Source of the DNA: a virus
Direction: 5' to 3' (one strand)
Length of the DNA stretch: 42,185 nt
IMG/VR virus record: IMGVR_UViG_3300033141_001004
Coordinates: 1-42,185 of that record
Shown here: one piece after another, positions 28,675-37,537 of the stretch
How the letters are laid out: each line of letters opens with the position of its first letter
Numbering within the stretch: position 1 is the first letter of the stretch
Notes under the pieces: model-generated
Databases searched by the model: none
Told to the model about the DNA's origin: nothing
What the model saw: only the letters and a program-made list of their open reading frames with translations
Position numbers and translations under genes: made by a program

Positions 28675-30012
28675 GTGAGTATAGCCACGACTACGTTTTT
28701 GAACCTAAAGAAATATCTCATGCAAGCTTGTGGGGACTGGCTTCAAGTTCCCCTAACCACAGCCATAGCTGCTTCTAAGGTCCTTGTGTCTACTAATCTA
28801 AACGAATACGACAATGCCTCGGATGGTAATTTTGATGGGTACTGGGCTTACATTGAAGACTACCAAAACGCAGGCGTAGAGAGAATGACAGGTCTCCCAG
28901 GCACGACAACCTACGCCACATCTACTGGGACTTTAACTTGTCTGGGGGCGAACTTCACATCAGACAGCGCTAACAAAGCTACTATCAGGCTATCAAGGTA
29001 CAAGCCTGAACATTATAAAAACGCTTTGATAAGAGCTTGCGAGGAATGTTACCCCACTTTACACAAACCAGTAGATAATATAACCCTAGTAACGGGAAAC
29101 ATCATACCAGACGGTCATTTGGAATCATGGTCTAGTGCAACGGCATTAAATCATTGGACAGCCACCAATATTACTCTAGCCCGCACGTCAACCGCAGGGG
29201 AAACAAGGGGGGGTACTTATGCTGCCAAGTGTACGGCTACCGCAGCTAATGGGTATATTTCTATTCACTCTAACAACTTCCCCAAACTGTTAGAATTGCA
29301 AAATAAAACAGTAGACGCCTACGCTCAAGCCCTTCCAGAGACGGCGGATGATGCCACTATCATAATTTACACCAAGCAAGCTGATGGTACGGCACAAACC
29401 TTAACATCAACAACATCCAATCCCGCAGGTGAGTTTACCCTAATTAAGTTGGAAAACCAGACATTAAATGATGATTTGGTAGAGGTTGAATTTAGGTTGA
29501 AAGTTGCCACTAGTGGTCAATATGTTATCTATGATGATGTTTATTTGGGGGATAAAAGCCTATCGGAATATCTTTTACCAGATGATTTCGTGGGGGGTAA
29601 GTTATTAAGGGTGGTTTTGCAATTAGTGGGGACATCTTCGGAGGTATTCTATGACGCCAACCCCTTCCTCATGGCTTCAGCGGGTAGGGATATTCCCTTT
29701 GATATAAGGAATGACGGGACTAATCAATACCTGAAGCTCTTAGAACCTGTACCTACAGAGAGAAGGCTAAGATTAATCGGGCACAGACCATTAGAGGTTT
29801 TAAGCGATGATACCGATACTTTAACTTTAGACGTCTGGAGAATACCCCTGTTAATCGCCTACGCTAGAGAGATTTTCTGGGAGAGAGAGGTCGTTCCGTT
29901 AAGTTCCGAAGATAGGGATTTATGCGAACGTGAGGCGTCAAGAGCCAGAAAGGACAAAAGGCGTTTAATGACACAAAGGATGCCCGAACCGATAGAAACA
30001 TGGAAGAGGTGA
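28675..30012 (+). CDS. Head-tail adaptor with inserted carbohydrate-binding-like domain (445 aa)
   Basis: N-terminal LNLKKYLMQACGDWLQVPL, then YKPEHYKNALIRACEECYP, and the C-terminal WRIPLLIAYAREIFWERE with a basic tail resemble gp6-type connector subunits that sit below the portal. Between about residues 145 and 293 lies a separate beta sandwich (HLESWSSATALNHWT, GEFTLIKLENQTLNDD, VEFRLKVATSGQYVIYDDVYL), as in CBM-like jelly-rolls. GTG start. The insert would project from the neck. Confidence 0.65.
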   Translation: MSIATTTFLNLKKYLMQACGDWLQVPLTTAIAASKVLVSTNLNEYDNASDGNFDGYWAYIEDYQNAGVERMTGLPGTTTYATSTGTLTCLGANFTSDSANKATIRLSRYKPEHYKNALIRACEECYPTLHKPVDNITLVTGNIIPDGHLESWSSATALNHWTATNITLARTSTAGETRGGTYAAKCTATAANGYISIHSNNFPKLLELQNKTVDAYAQALPETADDATIIIYTKQADGTAQTLTSTTSNPAGEFTLIKLENQTLNDDLVEVEFRLKVATSGQYVIYDDVYLGDKSLSEYLLPDDFVGGKLLRVVLQLVGTSSEVFYDANPFLMASAGRDIPFDIRNDGTNQYLKLLEPVPTERRLRLIGHRPLEVLSDDTDTLTLDVWRIPLLIAYAREIFWEREVVPLSSEDRDLCEREASRARKDKRRLMTQRMPEPIETWKR

Positions 30013-30015
30013 ATT

Positions 30016-30519
30016 ATGTGGAATTGGCTTAAAAAACAAATGGGTCTAGGTGGGGCTATGCGTGCCCATACCGAACTCATCGCCAGAAAGAAAGTATTGA
30101 ATAATGGGGTTTATGAATATACTGATGTTCGCAGGGTTGTTAGAGACAAGGTTGTCACGGATGCTTTCGTAAACTTCGTTGTAGACCAACTACAAACCGA
30201 GGACTCCACTTTTGGGGATTTCAAATATCACGACTCTGGTATTGGGACAGGGAACGAAGCGGCGGGGGATACTGCTTTAGGGACACCCTGGGGTGGGTCA
30301 AGGGATGTGGGGACTCAAACCGAGGGGGCTTCGGCTAACATTTATAAAAGCGTAGCCACCACGACCTACAACGCCTCCAAAGCGATTACTGAACATGGTC
30401 TATTCAATGCCTCTTCTGGGGGAACGTTAATGGATAGGACAAAATTCACTGCAATAAACGTGGTAGATACAAACCAAATAGAATTCACATTCCAGATAAC
30501 CTTTAGTTCAGGTGGATAA
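30016..30519 (+). CDS. Structural protein, neck or tail (167 aa)
   Basis: MWNWLKKQMGLGG amphipathic start, ARKKVLNNGVYEYTDVRRVV and a segment FKYHDSGIGTGN with TALGTPWGG, then LMDRTKFTAINVVDTNQIEFTF. I have seen this layout in phage structural modules next to adaptor genes; exact role unknown. Confidence 0.6.
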   Translation: MWNWLKKQMGLGGAMRAHTELIARKKVLNNGVYEYTDVRRVVRDKVVTDAFVNFVVDQLQTEDSTFGDFKYHDSGIGTGNEAAGDTALGTPWGGSRDVGTQTEGASANIYKSVATTTYNASKAITEHGLFNASSGGTLMDRTKFTAINVVDTNQIEFTFQITFSSGG

Positions 30520-31313
30520 TGCCTACAGAGATTTTAAGACCAAATGCTGCTGGGGACGAGTGTAGTATATCAGATGAGGGAACCACTGCCTGCCCGAATC
30601 ACTGGCAAGATGTTGATGATGAGAGTGCCGATGATGCGACCACTGAAATTAAGGATGGTTCTGGTAGTTATAAACGAGATTTATATAATTTAACAGCAAG
30701 TTCGGGCAGTGGGACTATCAATTTCATAAAGGTCTACTTTCGTATTCATAAGAACTACGATTATGAAAATGGTGCTGCTAAACCATCAATAAAATCCAAT
30801 AGCACCATAACCGATGGGTCGGCAGTGTCTTGCCCCCATGCTTCTTGGGTAACTTATTCTCAACAATGGAATACCAACCCCGCTGATAGTGAAGCTTGGG
30901 AGTGGGCTGATATAGATGATTTGCAAATTGGTGTCTCCCTGTATGCGTCAATAGGTACTGCTCAGTGCACCCAAGTCTACGTAGTAGTTGATTATACGGT
31001 TGCCCCAACTGAACAAGCAGTGGGTGGTGGTTCGGTCTCAATCGCTGGGGCATTAGTTGGTATTCTAAAGCATATAAGTGCTGTGGGTTCGGGTTCAATC
31101 GCAATCGCTGGTGCTTTAGGCAGGAATATCGCTATCGGGGTGGGAACAGGGGCAGTTACTATTACGGGGGCTTTAGCGGCAGGGATGAAACGATTACTCT
31201 CTGTAGGTAGTGGTGCAGTTACAATGTCCAGTTTACTATTTAGAAACGTTATTACTTACGCCTCTGAAGGGATAGGTGGAAAGATAAAAAGACTCTGGGT
31301 GGGGAGGCGATAA
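30519..31313 (+). CDS. Fibre-like protein with Gly-rich tandem repeat (264 aa)
   Basis: N-terminal 165 residues are a beta domain. The C-terminal 90 contain four copies of a 20-25-residue unit, VG-x-G-x-V-x-I-x-GAL (GGGSVSIAGALVG, GSGSIAIAGALGR, GTGAVTITGALAA, GSGAVTMSSLLFR). Such repeats build beta-helical shafts or glue domains on virions. Start overlaps previous stop (TAATG). Confidence 0.7.
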   Translation: MPTEILRPNAAGDECSISDEGTTACPNHWQDVDDESADDATTEIKDGSGSYKRDLYNLTASSGSGTINFIKVYFRIHKNYDYENGAAKPSIKSNSTITDGSAVSCPHASWVTYSQQWNTNPADSEAWEWADIDDLQIGVSLYASIGTAQCTQVYVVVDYTVAPTEQAVGGGSVSIAGALVGILKHISAVGSGSIAIAGALGRNIAIGVGTGAVTITGALAAGMKRLLSVGSGAVTMSSLLFRNVITYASEGIGGKIKRLWVGRR

Positions 31314-33676
31314 TGGCAGACGTACACTTCCAAGTGGCGAAGCATGACCTCTCAATTTTAGACCCGTCAACTGGTAACACCATAGGTTTCGTTTTATCCA
31401 AAGACGAACAAGGAAACCCGTTTTATCAGGAACTTGACGGGCAGGCGTTGGTAGATTTATACTCCACTTCACCCACTCAGATTTCAACCAACCCAGAGGA
31501 AGAACTTATTCTCGGAACATCGTCTTATCATGCGGGGTTTGGATTACAATACGGTGATTTGAAAGACCCGTATAGATATTTCCAGTCTTATAATATGTTC
31601 ATGTGGCAGAAGGGTGTGGCGATGGCGGGGTGGGACTCTACCGCACTTACGGTAGACCAGATAACGTGGACTTCTCCTACGGGGCATGTTGATGGTGGCA
31701 GTGTTTGGGCTAACGAAACCAATGCCTATGACGATAATACGGGAACATACGCCACTGACACAGCTGTTGGTCAAAATACATACACCGATTATCTTGAATT
31801 AACAATGTCGTCTGCGGATATTACGGGTGTCAGGGTTTGGGGGAGTTGTGAAGCTGCGACTGTTCTATCTGGGATGGACGTGGACATTTATTACGGCTCT
31901 GCATGGCATGATGTTTTTGAGGGTACATGCCTTGAGGATGCGTGGAACTATTTTGTCTGCCAAGCCTCCGCCGTTACCGCAATGAGGGTTAGGATAAAGC
32001 ACAACGATAGTGACCCCCATGACCTCTATTTACACGAGGCTGATTTTGGTGTGGTAACATCGGGCGGGACTAAGGGTGTTCCGTATGTTCACGCTGACTT
32101 TGATGATAAGATGTTTGTTGGGTGTGATGATACCTTATTCGTTCTTGACTCTACTGGGGCAAAGATACAACCCATATATACTTTCGGGGCGAACATAACT
32201 GCTTTACAGCCGTTCCAAATAGCGGGGGTTGATTATTTATTTGTAGCGTTAGGCACAGGGACAGCCTATGAATACTTCGGGACAATGACGGGGAATACAG
32301 CGAGGCTTGTTACTAGCACGGCTACGGATAACAAATTCAAATACTTTGCATGGGTAAACACTACTGTAGATACTTTATATGGGGCGGTTGAAGATGATGG
32401 AACTAACACAATACGTTCTACTGTAAACCCCTTGAACGGTGGCACGGCGTGGTCTGCTCAGACGATAGTGGGGGATGCGGCTACCGCCATAACTAATTTA
32501 TTGGAAAAAGACGGGGCACTCTTAATAGACAAAGAGGATATGCCCTATTACTTAGACTCTTCGGGGAATGTCCAGAAAGATTTAGCGCCTGAATGTATCT
32601 CAGGCAAATCAACTCATTCAGGAAAGAACTCAACGGTATGGCAAGGCGTCTACTACAGACCTACAGGAGACCAAGCCCTTTTAAGCTCAGGTAAGTATTC
32701 TGATGGCTCTATAGGTTACAACCAATGGATACAGCCGTCTAAATTCACATCAAATAACTCGGACTTCTCAGGTCAGGTTGAAGCGTGTGCTGGTGATGAG
32801 GAATTCCTATACGTAGCCACTGATAATGACACAAAAGTGGAAATATGGCAAACCAGGGAAGAGGTAATTGACGGCTCTAGAAGGGTGTGGCACCCGATAC
32901 ACGAACTCACATTAAGTGGCGTTGAGACGATGTGGGTTTCCAGTGTGTATAAAAAGAGGTTATGGATAGCTTCTACGAATTCTAGTGATAGCATTTACTA
33001 TCTTCCTTTACCAACAAAGTATGGCGATTTAACCTCAGATGATGAGAGGAACTTTAAGGACGGCGCTTACTTTGTTACCCCGTTCTATGACGGCGGTTTC
33101 CCGAAAGATACAAAGGCTTTAATAAAAGTTACCGCTACTTTAGGGCACGCTTACGATGCCAACATTTACTTTGAGTGCCATTATCAAAAATTAGGTGATT
33201 CATCATGGACTGATATGGGGGATTTGAAGGGTTCAGCTACCAGCAGAACTCATACTTTATATATAACCTCCTCCACATCCTCCCCAATGTTTAGATTTAA
33301 GCTAGTCGCCAAGACAGACGACTCTAATAAAACACCTGAGTTATTGGGTTTCTCTGCGAAGTGTTTACTCTACCCAGACGTTAAAGATTTAGTATTAATG
33401 AAAGTAAGGGTGGGGCAGAACACATTAGATAAGAATGGGCAACCATATTCCAGCAATTATGAACTCCAAAAGACTTGTCTGGATAATGTTAAAGCAGCTA
33501 CATACACTGTAACCATAAAGGAATATATCGTTGAGAAGGGGAGCGGAACCACTTTTTACGGCAAGCGTCTACCTTTACCCAGAAACGTGCCATGGCGCAG
33601 ACCCGTTAAAAAGGAAAAGGGTAGGGACGTAGAGTGGGAGTATACGCTCCTTTTCCTAAAAGTGCCTAGGTCTTAA
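31313..33676 (+). CDS. Large tail protein, possible tail nozzle or tube (787 aa)
   Basis: A mostly beta protein with repeated VDYLFVALGTGTAYEYFGTM, LWIASTNSSDSIYYL and FMVGCDDTLF-like strands that resemble beta-propeller blades. The size is close to T7 gp12 (about 794) and the place after the adaptor fits a nozzle in a short-tailed virion. A domain at about 110-230 has DYLELTMSSADITGVRVWG, a lectin-like strand set. No tape measure is present nearby. Role inferred. Confidence 0.55.
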   Translation: MADVHFQVAKHDLSILDPSTGNTIGFVLSKDEQGNPFYQELDGQALVDLYSTSPTQISTNPEEELILGTSSYHAGFGLQYGDLKDPYRYFQSYNMFMWQKGVAMAGWDSTALTVDQITWTSPTGHVDGGSVWANETNAYDDNTGTYATDTAVGQNTYTDYLELTMSSADITGVRVWGSCEAATVLSGMDVDIYYGSAWHDVFEGTCLEDAWNYFVCQASAVTAMRVRIKHNDSDPHDLYLHEADFGVVTSGGTKGVPYVHADFDDKMFVGCDDTLFVLDSTGAKIQPIYTFGANITALQPFQIAGVDYLFVALGTGTAYEYFGTMTGNTARLVTSTATDNKFKYFAWVNTTVDTLYGAVEDDGTNTIRSTVNPLNGGTAWSAQTIVGDAATAITNLLEKDGALLIDKEDMPYYLDSSGNVQKDLAPECISGKSTHSGKNSTVWQGVYYRPTGDQALLSSGKYSDGSIGYNQWIQPSKFTSNNSDFSGQVEACAGDEEFLYVATDNDTKVEIWQTREEVIDGSRRVWHPIHELTLSGVETMWVSSVYKKRLWIASTNSSDSIYYLPLPTKYGDLTSDDERNFKDGAYFVTPFYDGGFPKDTKALIKVTATLGHAYDANIYFECHYQKLGDSSWTDMGDLKGSATSRTHTLYITSSTSSPMFRFKLVAKTDDSNKTPELLGFSAKCLLYPDVKDLVLMKVRVGQNTLDKNGQPYSSNYELQKTCLDNVKAATYTVTIKEYIVEKGSGTTFYGKRLPLPRNVPWRRPVKKEKGRDVEWEYTLLFLKVPRS

Positions 33677-33686
33677 GGAGGTTGCT

Positions 33687-33911
33687 ATGGATGCCAAAAC
33701 GAGGGATGAACTTTTAATACGGATTGATGAGCGCCTTAAAGCCATTAAAGATGGAGATGAGGGCGATATACCTGAAATAAAAGAGAGCATGGCAAACCTC
33801 AATAGTAAGGTAAGCAAAAATACAACATTCCGCAAGGTTGGCACTTGGATAGGTGGTATACTATTTATAGCGTTACTTACGCTAGCTGGTAATCTGATGT
33901 TTGGAGGGTAA
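33687..33911 (+). CDS. XhlA-like membrane-associated lysis protein (74 aa)
   Basis: N-terminal charged coiled coil (ELLIRIDERLKAIKDGDEGDI, MANLNSKVSKNTT) and a C-terminal membrane segment at about 52-71 (WIGGILFIALLTLAGNLMF). This is the plan of the hemolysin XhlA/holin-partner family. AAGGAGG site. First of four lysis-position genes. Confidence 0.75.
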   Translation: MDAKTRDELLIRIDERLKAIKDGDEGDIPEIKESMANLNSKVSKNTTFRKVGTWIGGILFIALLTLAGNLMFGG

Positions 33912-33915
33912 AACG

Positions 33916-34059
33916 ATGCCTGAATGTGATAACTGCGGATTTCCAATGGAATACGTTAGAATGATTCACGGAATAGCTATTTACGAATGTCCCAATTGTG
34001 GTTTCAAGGCGCCCGCCCCATCGGATTCTGATTCTATAGAGGCTTACAAGGAGGAATAA
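33916..34059 (+). CDS. Zinc-ribbon microprotein (47 aa)
   Basis: CDNCGFP and CPNCGFKAP 21 residues apart give a complete four-Cys ribbon; acidic tail. GGAGGG is eight bases before the ATG. Sits oddly inside the lysis cassette. Its last codons hold AAGGAGG for the next gene. Confidence 0.78.
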   Translation: MPECDNCGFPMEYVRMIHGIAIYECPNCGFKAPAPSDSDSIEAYKEE

Positions 34060-34284
34060 ATGAACTGGGAATTAATACTTTTAATAGTGGTAGTTGTTTT
34101 GGGTTCTCTGAGTGCATGGGCTGGATTTAAGAAGCTCATTAATAGTATGAGGGACTTAATGGTTACGGTGGCTGATGCAATAGCTGACGACAATATAGAC
34201 AATGCCGAGATTATACAAATACTTAAAGACGCAAAAGGTGTAGCAAAATCTTTCATGGAGATTGTAAAACTATTTAACAAATGA
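34060..34284 (+). CDS. Putative holin (74 aa)
   Basis: An N-terminal membrane segment (LILLIVVVVLGSLSAWAGF, residues 5-23) and an acidic helical cytoplasmic part (DAIADDNIDNAEIIQIL). Length and place match single-pass holins or pinholin-like proteins. AAGGAGG directly before ATG. The DDNIDNAE stretch resembles an EF-type acidic loop, without proof of metal binding. Confidence 0.65.
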   Translation: MNWELILLIVVVVLGSLSAWAGFKKLINSMRDLMVTVADAIADDNIDNAEIIQILKDAKGVAKSFMEIVKLFNK

Positions 34285-34781
34285 ACACTATCGGGCAAAT
34301 AGGCTGTGCTATCGGCAGGGGGTTGAACAGTTGCCATTATGAACTATTACCCCCACCCCCAATATGCACACGGGTCATAAACGCTAACGGCATCAGGGAA
34401 CTTTTAAGGGGTGTTACCGATTGCCCCATAATGGTTGGCGATTATAACTACGAACTACCAAGCATTGAAGATTACGGAAGATTTTTAGAGTGGTTCGTAA
34501 AAAGCCACAGTTATACAGGCGATGATTGGGACTGTGAAAATATTAGCCTTGAGCTTTTCTTCATGATGTCCAAGTGGTCTGGGGGTAAGAGCCCTTCGGG
34601 GTGGGTATGGGCTTATGGCAAAAACCCCAAGCATTCATTCGGTAGTCATGGATTTAACTTCGTCATTACAGACGAACTAACTATCGCATATTGTGATGAA
34701 TTGAAAGTTGCTGCGCCTCACGATGACTTCTTTTTAGAATCTGAGGTAGAATACAAGAAGCAATTAATGGTGGTTGTCTAA
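34281..34781 (+). CDS. Cys/His hydrolase-like protein, candidate lysis enzyme (166 aa)
   Basis: DWDCENISLELFFMMSKW, then GSHGFNFVITDE and AYCDEL place Cys, His and an acid in papain-like order, as in MOA-related cysteine hydrolase domains found in phages. It follows the putative holin with a 4-base overlap, so it may be the cell-wall lysis enzyme. No amidase or lysozyme signature is seen. Last rightward gene. Confidence 0.5.
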   Translation: MNTIGQIGCAIGRGLNSCHYELLPPPPICTRVINANGIRELLRGVTDCPIMVGDYNYELPSIEDYGRFLEWFVKSHSYTGDDWDCENISLELFFMMSKWSGGKSPSGWVWAYGKNPKHSFGSHGFNFVITDELTIAYCDELKVAAPHDDFFLESEVEYKKQLMVVV

Positions 34782-34844
34782 GCGCAAAACCCGTTATTCT
34801 CTCCTCAAATCAAAATCCTGTGTTATGGGTATCTATGTATTACT

Positions 34845-35072
34845 TTAGGGCTTAAACCCCTTTCTCGTTGATTTCCCACGCCTAGTGACAGGCTTCTGTA
34901 AACTAGCCAAGACTTCCCTTGCGCTTTCATATCCTTCCACTTTAGACCATGCTTTCAATAACTTTATCTCAAGGGTAGCATTTTCAACCCCCTTTTCCTT
35001 GATGTCATTAGCCAAGCACTGGATTTCATACCATGCACCCTTTTCACTACCCTTGGATTTACATTCTGGCAT
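34845..35072 (-). CDS. Hypothetical protein with basic tail (75 aa)
   Basis: Begins MPECKSKGSEKGAWYEIQ; helical middle (VENATLEIKLLKAWSKVEGY) and a very basic C-terminus (TRRGKSTRKGFKP). The ATG follows TTAGGTATTAATC, so its ribosome site is only AGGT and overlaps a leader-box-like sequence. Last gene of the wrapped leftward operon. Confidence 0.7.
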   Translation of the reverse strand: MPECKSKGSEKGAWYEIQCLANDIKEKGVENATLEIKLLKAWSKVEGYESAREVLASLQKPVTRRGKSTRKGFKP

Positions 35073-35081
35073 GATTAATAC

Positions 35082-35363
35082 CTAATGTTTATTTGCCATC
35101 TCGTAGGTTTGTTCAAAAATATCTGGCTTACAGGGATAGAACTCACCCTTGACCCCTTTGATTATCCAATCTCCTACGATTGCGGTATGCGTCCCTTCTA
35201 GCGTATCTATCTGTAAGTAGCAACCAGTGGGGTTCTTTCGTGTTGGTTCTAAGACGGGACTCTCCACCACCCTGTTCCCCGACCAATTTTTCAATTCATG
35301 CCCATTATGACCGTTATACTGAACTGCCTCGATTATTACTGGTTTCTTTTTGAATTTCACCAT
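35082..35363 (-). CDS. Phage protein with GDWIIKGVKGEFYPCKPDIF motif (93 aa)
   Basis: Common phage family: a KKPVIIEAVQYNG start, LQIDTLEGTH, then GDWIIKGVKGEFYPCKPDIF and a final QTYE. Small beta barrel expected. Function unknown though widespread. AGGAGGGG precedes the ATG, within an AAATACATTAGGAGG box like that upstream of 9123 and 9361. Confidence 0.88.
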   Translation of the reverse strand: MVKFKKKPVIIEAVQYNGHNGHELKNWSGNRVVESPVLEPTRKNPTGCYLQIDTLEGTHTAIVGDWIIKGVKGEFYPCKPDIFEQTYEMANKH

Positions 35364-35444
35364 CCCCTCCTAATGTATTTTACTGCATACCCAAGCACAT
35401 ACAAGAACACATTATATGGCACGCTTCCGTTAAGATAGACTCAA

Positions 35445-35756
35445 TCATTTCGTAGGAATACCGCTAAAGTCTAATTCGATATTGAGGTTATTAAGTAGAA
35501 CACACAGCCCCTCAGCTAATCTGTCAATCTCTACATCATCGAAACTATTAACCCATATCCTTTCTACGCAATGCAGGTATTCGTGCAGGAAAACCTCCAC
35601 CAATTCGCTGCGTGGAAGATTCTTTGACAGGATTATCTCCTTGTAGTAATGCTTAGTAAGACCACTTGACCCCGCCGATTCAAGTTGGCGTGGGCTGAAT
35701 AACACATCGTAGGTATGGCTTGCGATTTCAATCCTCTTCGGAACTTTTATCTTCAT
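35445..35756 (-). CDS. HExxH metallopeptidase-like protein (103 aa)
   Basis: HEYLH at 58-62 in VEVFLHEYLHCVERI, followed by VEIDRLAEGL with a Glu in position for the third zinc ligand (HExxH...E). Minimal zincin, similar to ImmA/IrrE- or SprT-like phage proteins. It may cleave a host regulator, or be a fold without proteolysis. ATGA overlap with the next upstream gene. Confidence 0.78.
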   Translation of the reverse strand: MKIKVPKRIEIASHTYDVLFSPRQLESAGSSGLTKHYYKEIILSKNLPRSELVEVFLHEYLHCVERIWVNSFDDVEIDRLAEGLCVLLNNLNIELDFSGIPTK

Positions 35757-36073
35757 TTTTGCTCCTTCAAATAATCCGCTATTACCTGAGTTAATTTAAG
35801 GGTTACTTCCCTTGAGACTTTCCTGTTAGCATCATCAAAAATATCTTCCACGCACTCACCGAACGGGCAAGACGTGCTGCACACTATTGATACGCCAGCG
35901 ATTGCCATAACGTAAGGGCATATCTTTCGCTCTACGGGTTCAGCCATATCCTTCAGACACTTCGTGCAGTATTTAGACGGGTCAACATTCAACTGCGCCC
36001 CAAGTTTCTCCTTTAACGTATCATTTATCTTGGGGTTGAACTCATCCTTACAGTTGACGCATATACTCTTCAT
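35753..36073 (-). CDS. Multi-Cys zinc protein (106 aa)
   Basis: ATG at 36073 after AAGGGTG (a GTG nine bases up is possible). CVNC at the start, CTKC near 38-41, then CPYVMAIAG and CSTSCPFGEC; nine cysteines in total. The N-terminal pair and CTKC could be one treble-clef or ribbon. C-terminal helix (LKLTQVIADYLKEQ). Function unknown. Confidence 0.75.
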   Translation of the reverse strand: MKSICVNCKDEFNPKINDTLKEKLGAQLNVDPSKYCTKCLKDMAEPVERKICPYVMAIAGVSIVCSTSCPFGECVEDIFDDANRKVSREVTLKLTQVIADYLKEQK

Positions 36074-36074
36074 C

Positions 36075-36122
36075 TTAAACACCCTTAAATGGCTTTTTAG
36101 TAATCGGACAGTTTGTATTCAT
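36075..36122 (-). CDS. Possible minigene (15 aa)
   Basis: MNTNCPITKKPFKGV then TAA, overlapping the leader of the next gene. Its Cys and the next gene's CVNC lie in different frames, so it might be the lost N-terminus of that gene. Weak ribosome site (AAAGAT). Confidence 0.3.
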   Translation of the reverse strand: MNTNCPITKKPFKGV

Positions 36123-36131
36123 ATTATCTTT

Positions 36132-36881
36132 TTAATTATCAAACATAATACATTGAGCATCATTTACTTTGGGTTCACCCTTGCGAGAAAGCCAGTATCG
36201 CCAAGTGGCTTCATCAAACTTTCTAAGAAATGCCCTGTGCCACGCTTCGGCTAGTTTCGGGAAGCGCTTTATTTGCACCCTCCCTTGTTTCTCTGTACCC
36301 ATCGGGCAAAGGACACAACCAAGCCTCTTAAATAATGGCTTGCCATCTGCCCCTAGTTCATCATAGAGCGAACAATACGGCAAGTTATTCATGTGTATGT
36401 ATTCCCATACTTCTTTATCTGTCCAATCTATAATCGGGTTAAGGAACCAAGTCATATCATCTTTAGTACAGGCCTCGAAGTAACGGCGGGCTTTTCTTTG
36501 GGGTGATTCTTGCCATCGCACCCCTTGTATAATAATCCCTCCCCTATTTATCTCTTTAAGCAAACGGCAACACCAACGTCTTTGGCGAGTCGGATACCCT
36601 TGAGTTTCAAACCATCTCCAAAATGACCTCTCGGGTTTGCACCATTCTACATCGGGATGATAGTTCCTGATAAACTGGACTAATTCAGGGGCATCTAACC
36701 CCGTAACTGCATAATGAGATTTATATGGTATCCCAGAAACTTCACACAGGTGTTTAGCAGCTATACTATCTTTCCCCCCGCTAAAAGCAAGGTTCGCCTC
36801 AATATATACGTGTGTTTGTAGTCTCTTAATCGCCACTTCCACCTTATTCAATCCAGCAAAGTTAAGTTGTGCTAAGCCCAC
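36132..36881 (-). CDS. PAPS reductase-like PP-loop protein (249 aa)
   Basis: The ATP-pyrophosphatase loop SGGKDS is at 34-39. WCC (103-105) plus GCVLCP (188-193) could bind an iron-sulfur cluster as in CysH or DndC. LNPIIDWTDKEVWEYI is the conserved C-terminal segment of CysH-like phage proteins. Sulfur chemistry on nucleic acid or nucleotides is possible; no other dnd gene is visible. Neighbours are two deoxyribosyltransferase-fold genes. Confidence 0.85.
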   Translation of the reverse strand: MGLAQLNFAGLNKVEVAIKRLQTHVYIEANLAFSGGKDSIAAKHLCEVSGIPYKSHYAVTGLDAPELVQFIRNYHPDVEWCKPERSFWRWFETQGYPTRQRRWCCRLLKEINRGGIIIQGVRWQESPQRKARRYFEACTKDDMTWFLNPIIDWTDKEVWEYIHMNNLPYCSLYDELGADGKPLFKRLGCVLCPMGTEKQGRVQIKRFPKLAEAWHRAFLRKFDEATWRYWLSRKGEPKVNDAQCIMFDN

Positions 36882-37224
36882 TTAAATCCTCCACAGCCTT
36901 GCGGAAACAAGAATAAACCCTTTGGGAACACGCACAAAGAAAGGCGTTAATTCTATCATGCTCGTCAACATACCAAACTGGAATCCCTAGAATAGTTGCC
37001 CATCCGATTTCTTTGGCAAGCCCTAACCCCGAAGGATTTTCTAACTCAAAATAGGCAAAAACTAAATCGCAGGTTTTCATAGCTTCAATTTCTTGCAAAG
37101 TCCATTTATAGGCGAACCTTTGGTCAGCATCTGCCATAGGGTCAAAATATGTATGCTTATTCGCAATCTTCTTGACTTCTTCCTGCCAACCCGAATGAAA
37201 CCCACCAGCTAAATATATTTCCAT
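36862..37224 (-). CDS. Nucleoside deoxyribosyltransferase-like protein 1 (120 aa)
   Basis: ATG at 37224, preceded by GGCGGTGGGATGAA. MEIYLAGGFHSGWQ, FDPMADADQ, TCDLVFAYFELENPSGLGLAKEIGWA and GIPVWYV follow the fold's nucleotide-binding strand, D-x-V-x-A-x-x-E and final strand. Catalysis (base exchange or hydrolysis of nucleotides) is not certain. It overlaps the PP-loop gene by 20 bases. Confidence 0.75.
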   Translation of the reverse strand: MEIYLAGGFHSGWQEEVKKIANKHTYFDPMADADQRFAYKWTLQEIEAMKTCDLVFAYFELENPSGLGLAKEIGWATILGIPVWYVDEHDRINAFLCACSQRVYSCFRKAVEDLSGLSTT

Positions 37225-37225
37225 T

Positions 37226-37537
37226 TCATCCCACCGCCTTAATTTCTCCCCATGAATAGACTGGTATACCAAGTTTCCGAGCTACCTTTACTTCCAAATC
37301 ACCGCCTTTACTCTCGCCATCTAATCTCAAAACACAATCTACCCTTGCTAATAGAGCTAAGTCAATCTTCATCCAATCATCCCATGACTTTGGTGATATG
37401 AAGTGCCAAAAATGAGTTAGGTGTGGAATGAGTGGGATATGCCCCATTTCTAGAAGCGCATCACCAGTAAGGCAAGCTCTCCTAACATTCTCCCCTGTAT
37501 CGCCGTTTGTATAGGGCGATGAAACATAGACTATCAA
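37226..37537 (-). CDS. Nucleoside deoxyribosyltransferase-like protein 2, DUF4406 type (103 aa)
   Basis: MIVYVSSPYTNGDTGENVRRA, GHIPLIPHLTHFW, IDLALLARVDCVLRLDGESKGGDLEVKVA and a final GIPVYSW match the DUF4406/YtoQ-like branch of the same fold. Often in phages beside nucleotide metabolism genes. Placed head to tail with its relative. Confidence 0.87.
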   Translation of the reverse strand: MIVYVSSPYTNGDTGENVRRACLTGDALLEMGHIPLIPHLTHFWHFISPKSWDDWMKIDLALLARVDCVLRLDGESKGGDLEVKVARKLGIPVYSWGEIKAVG

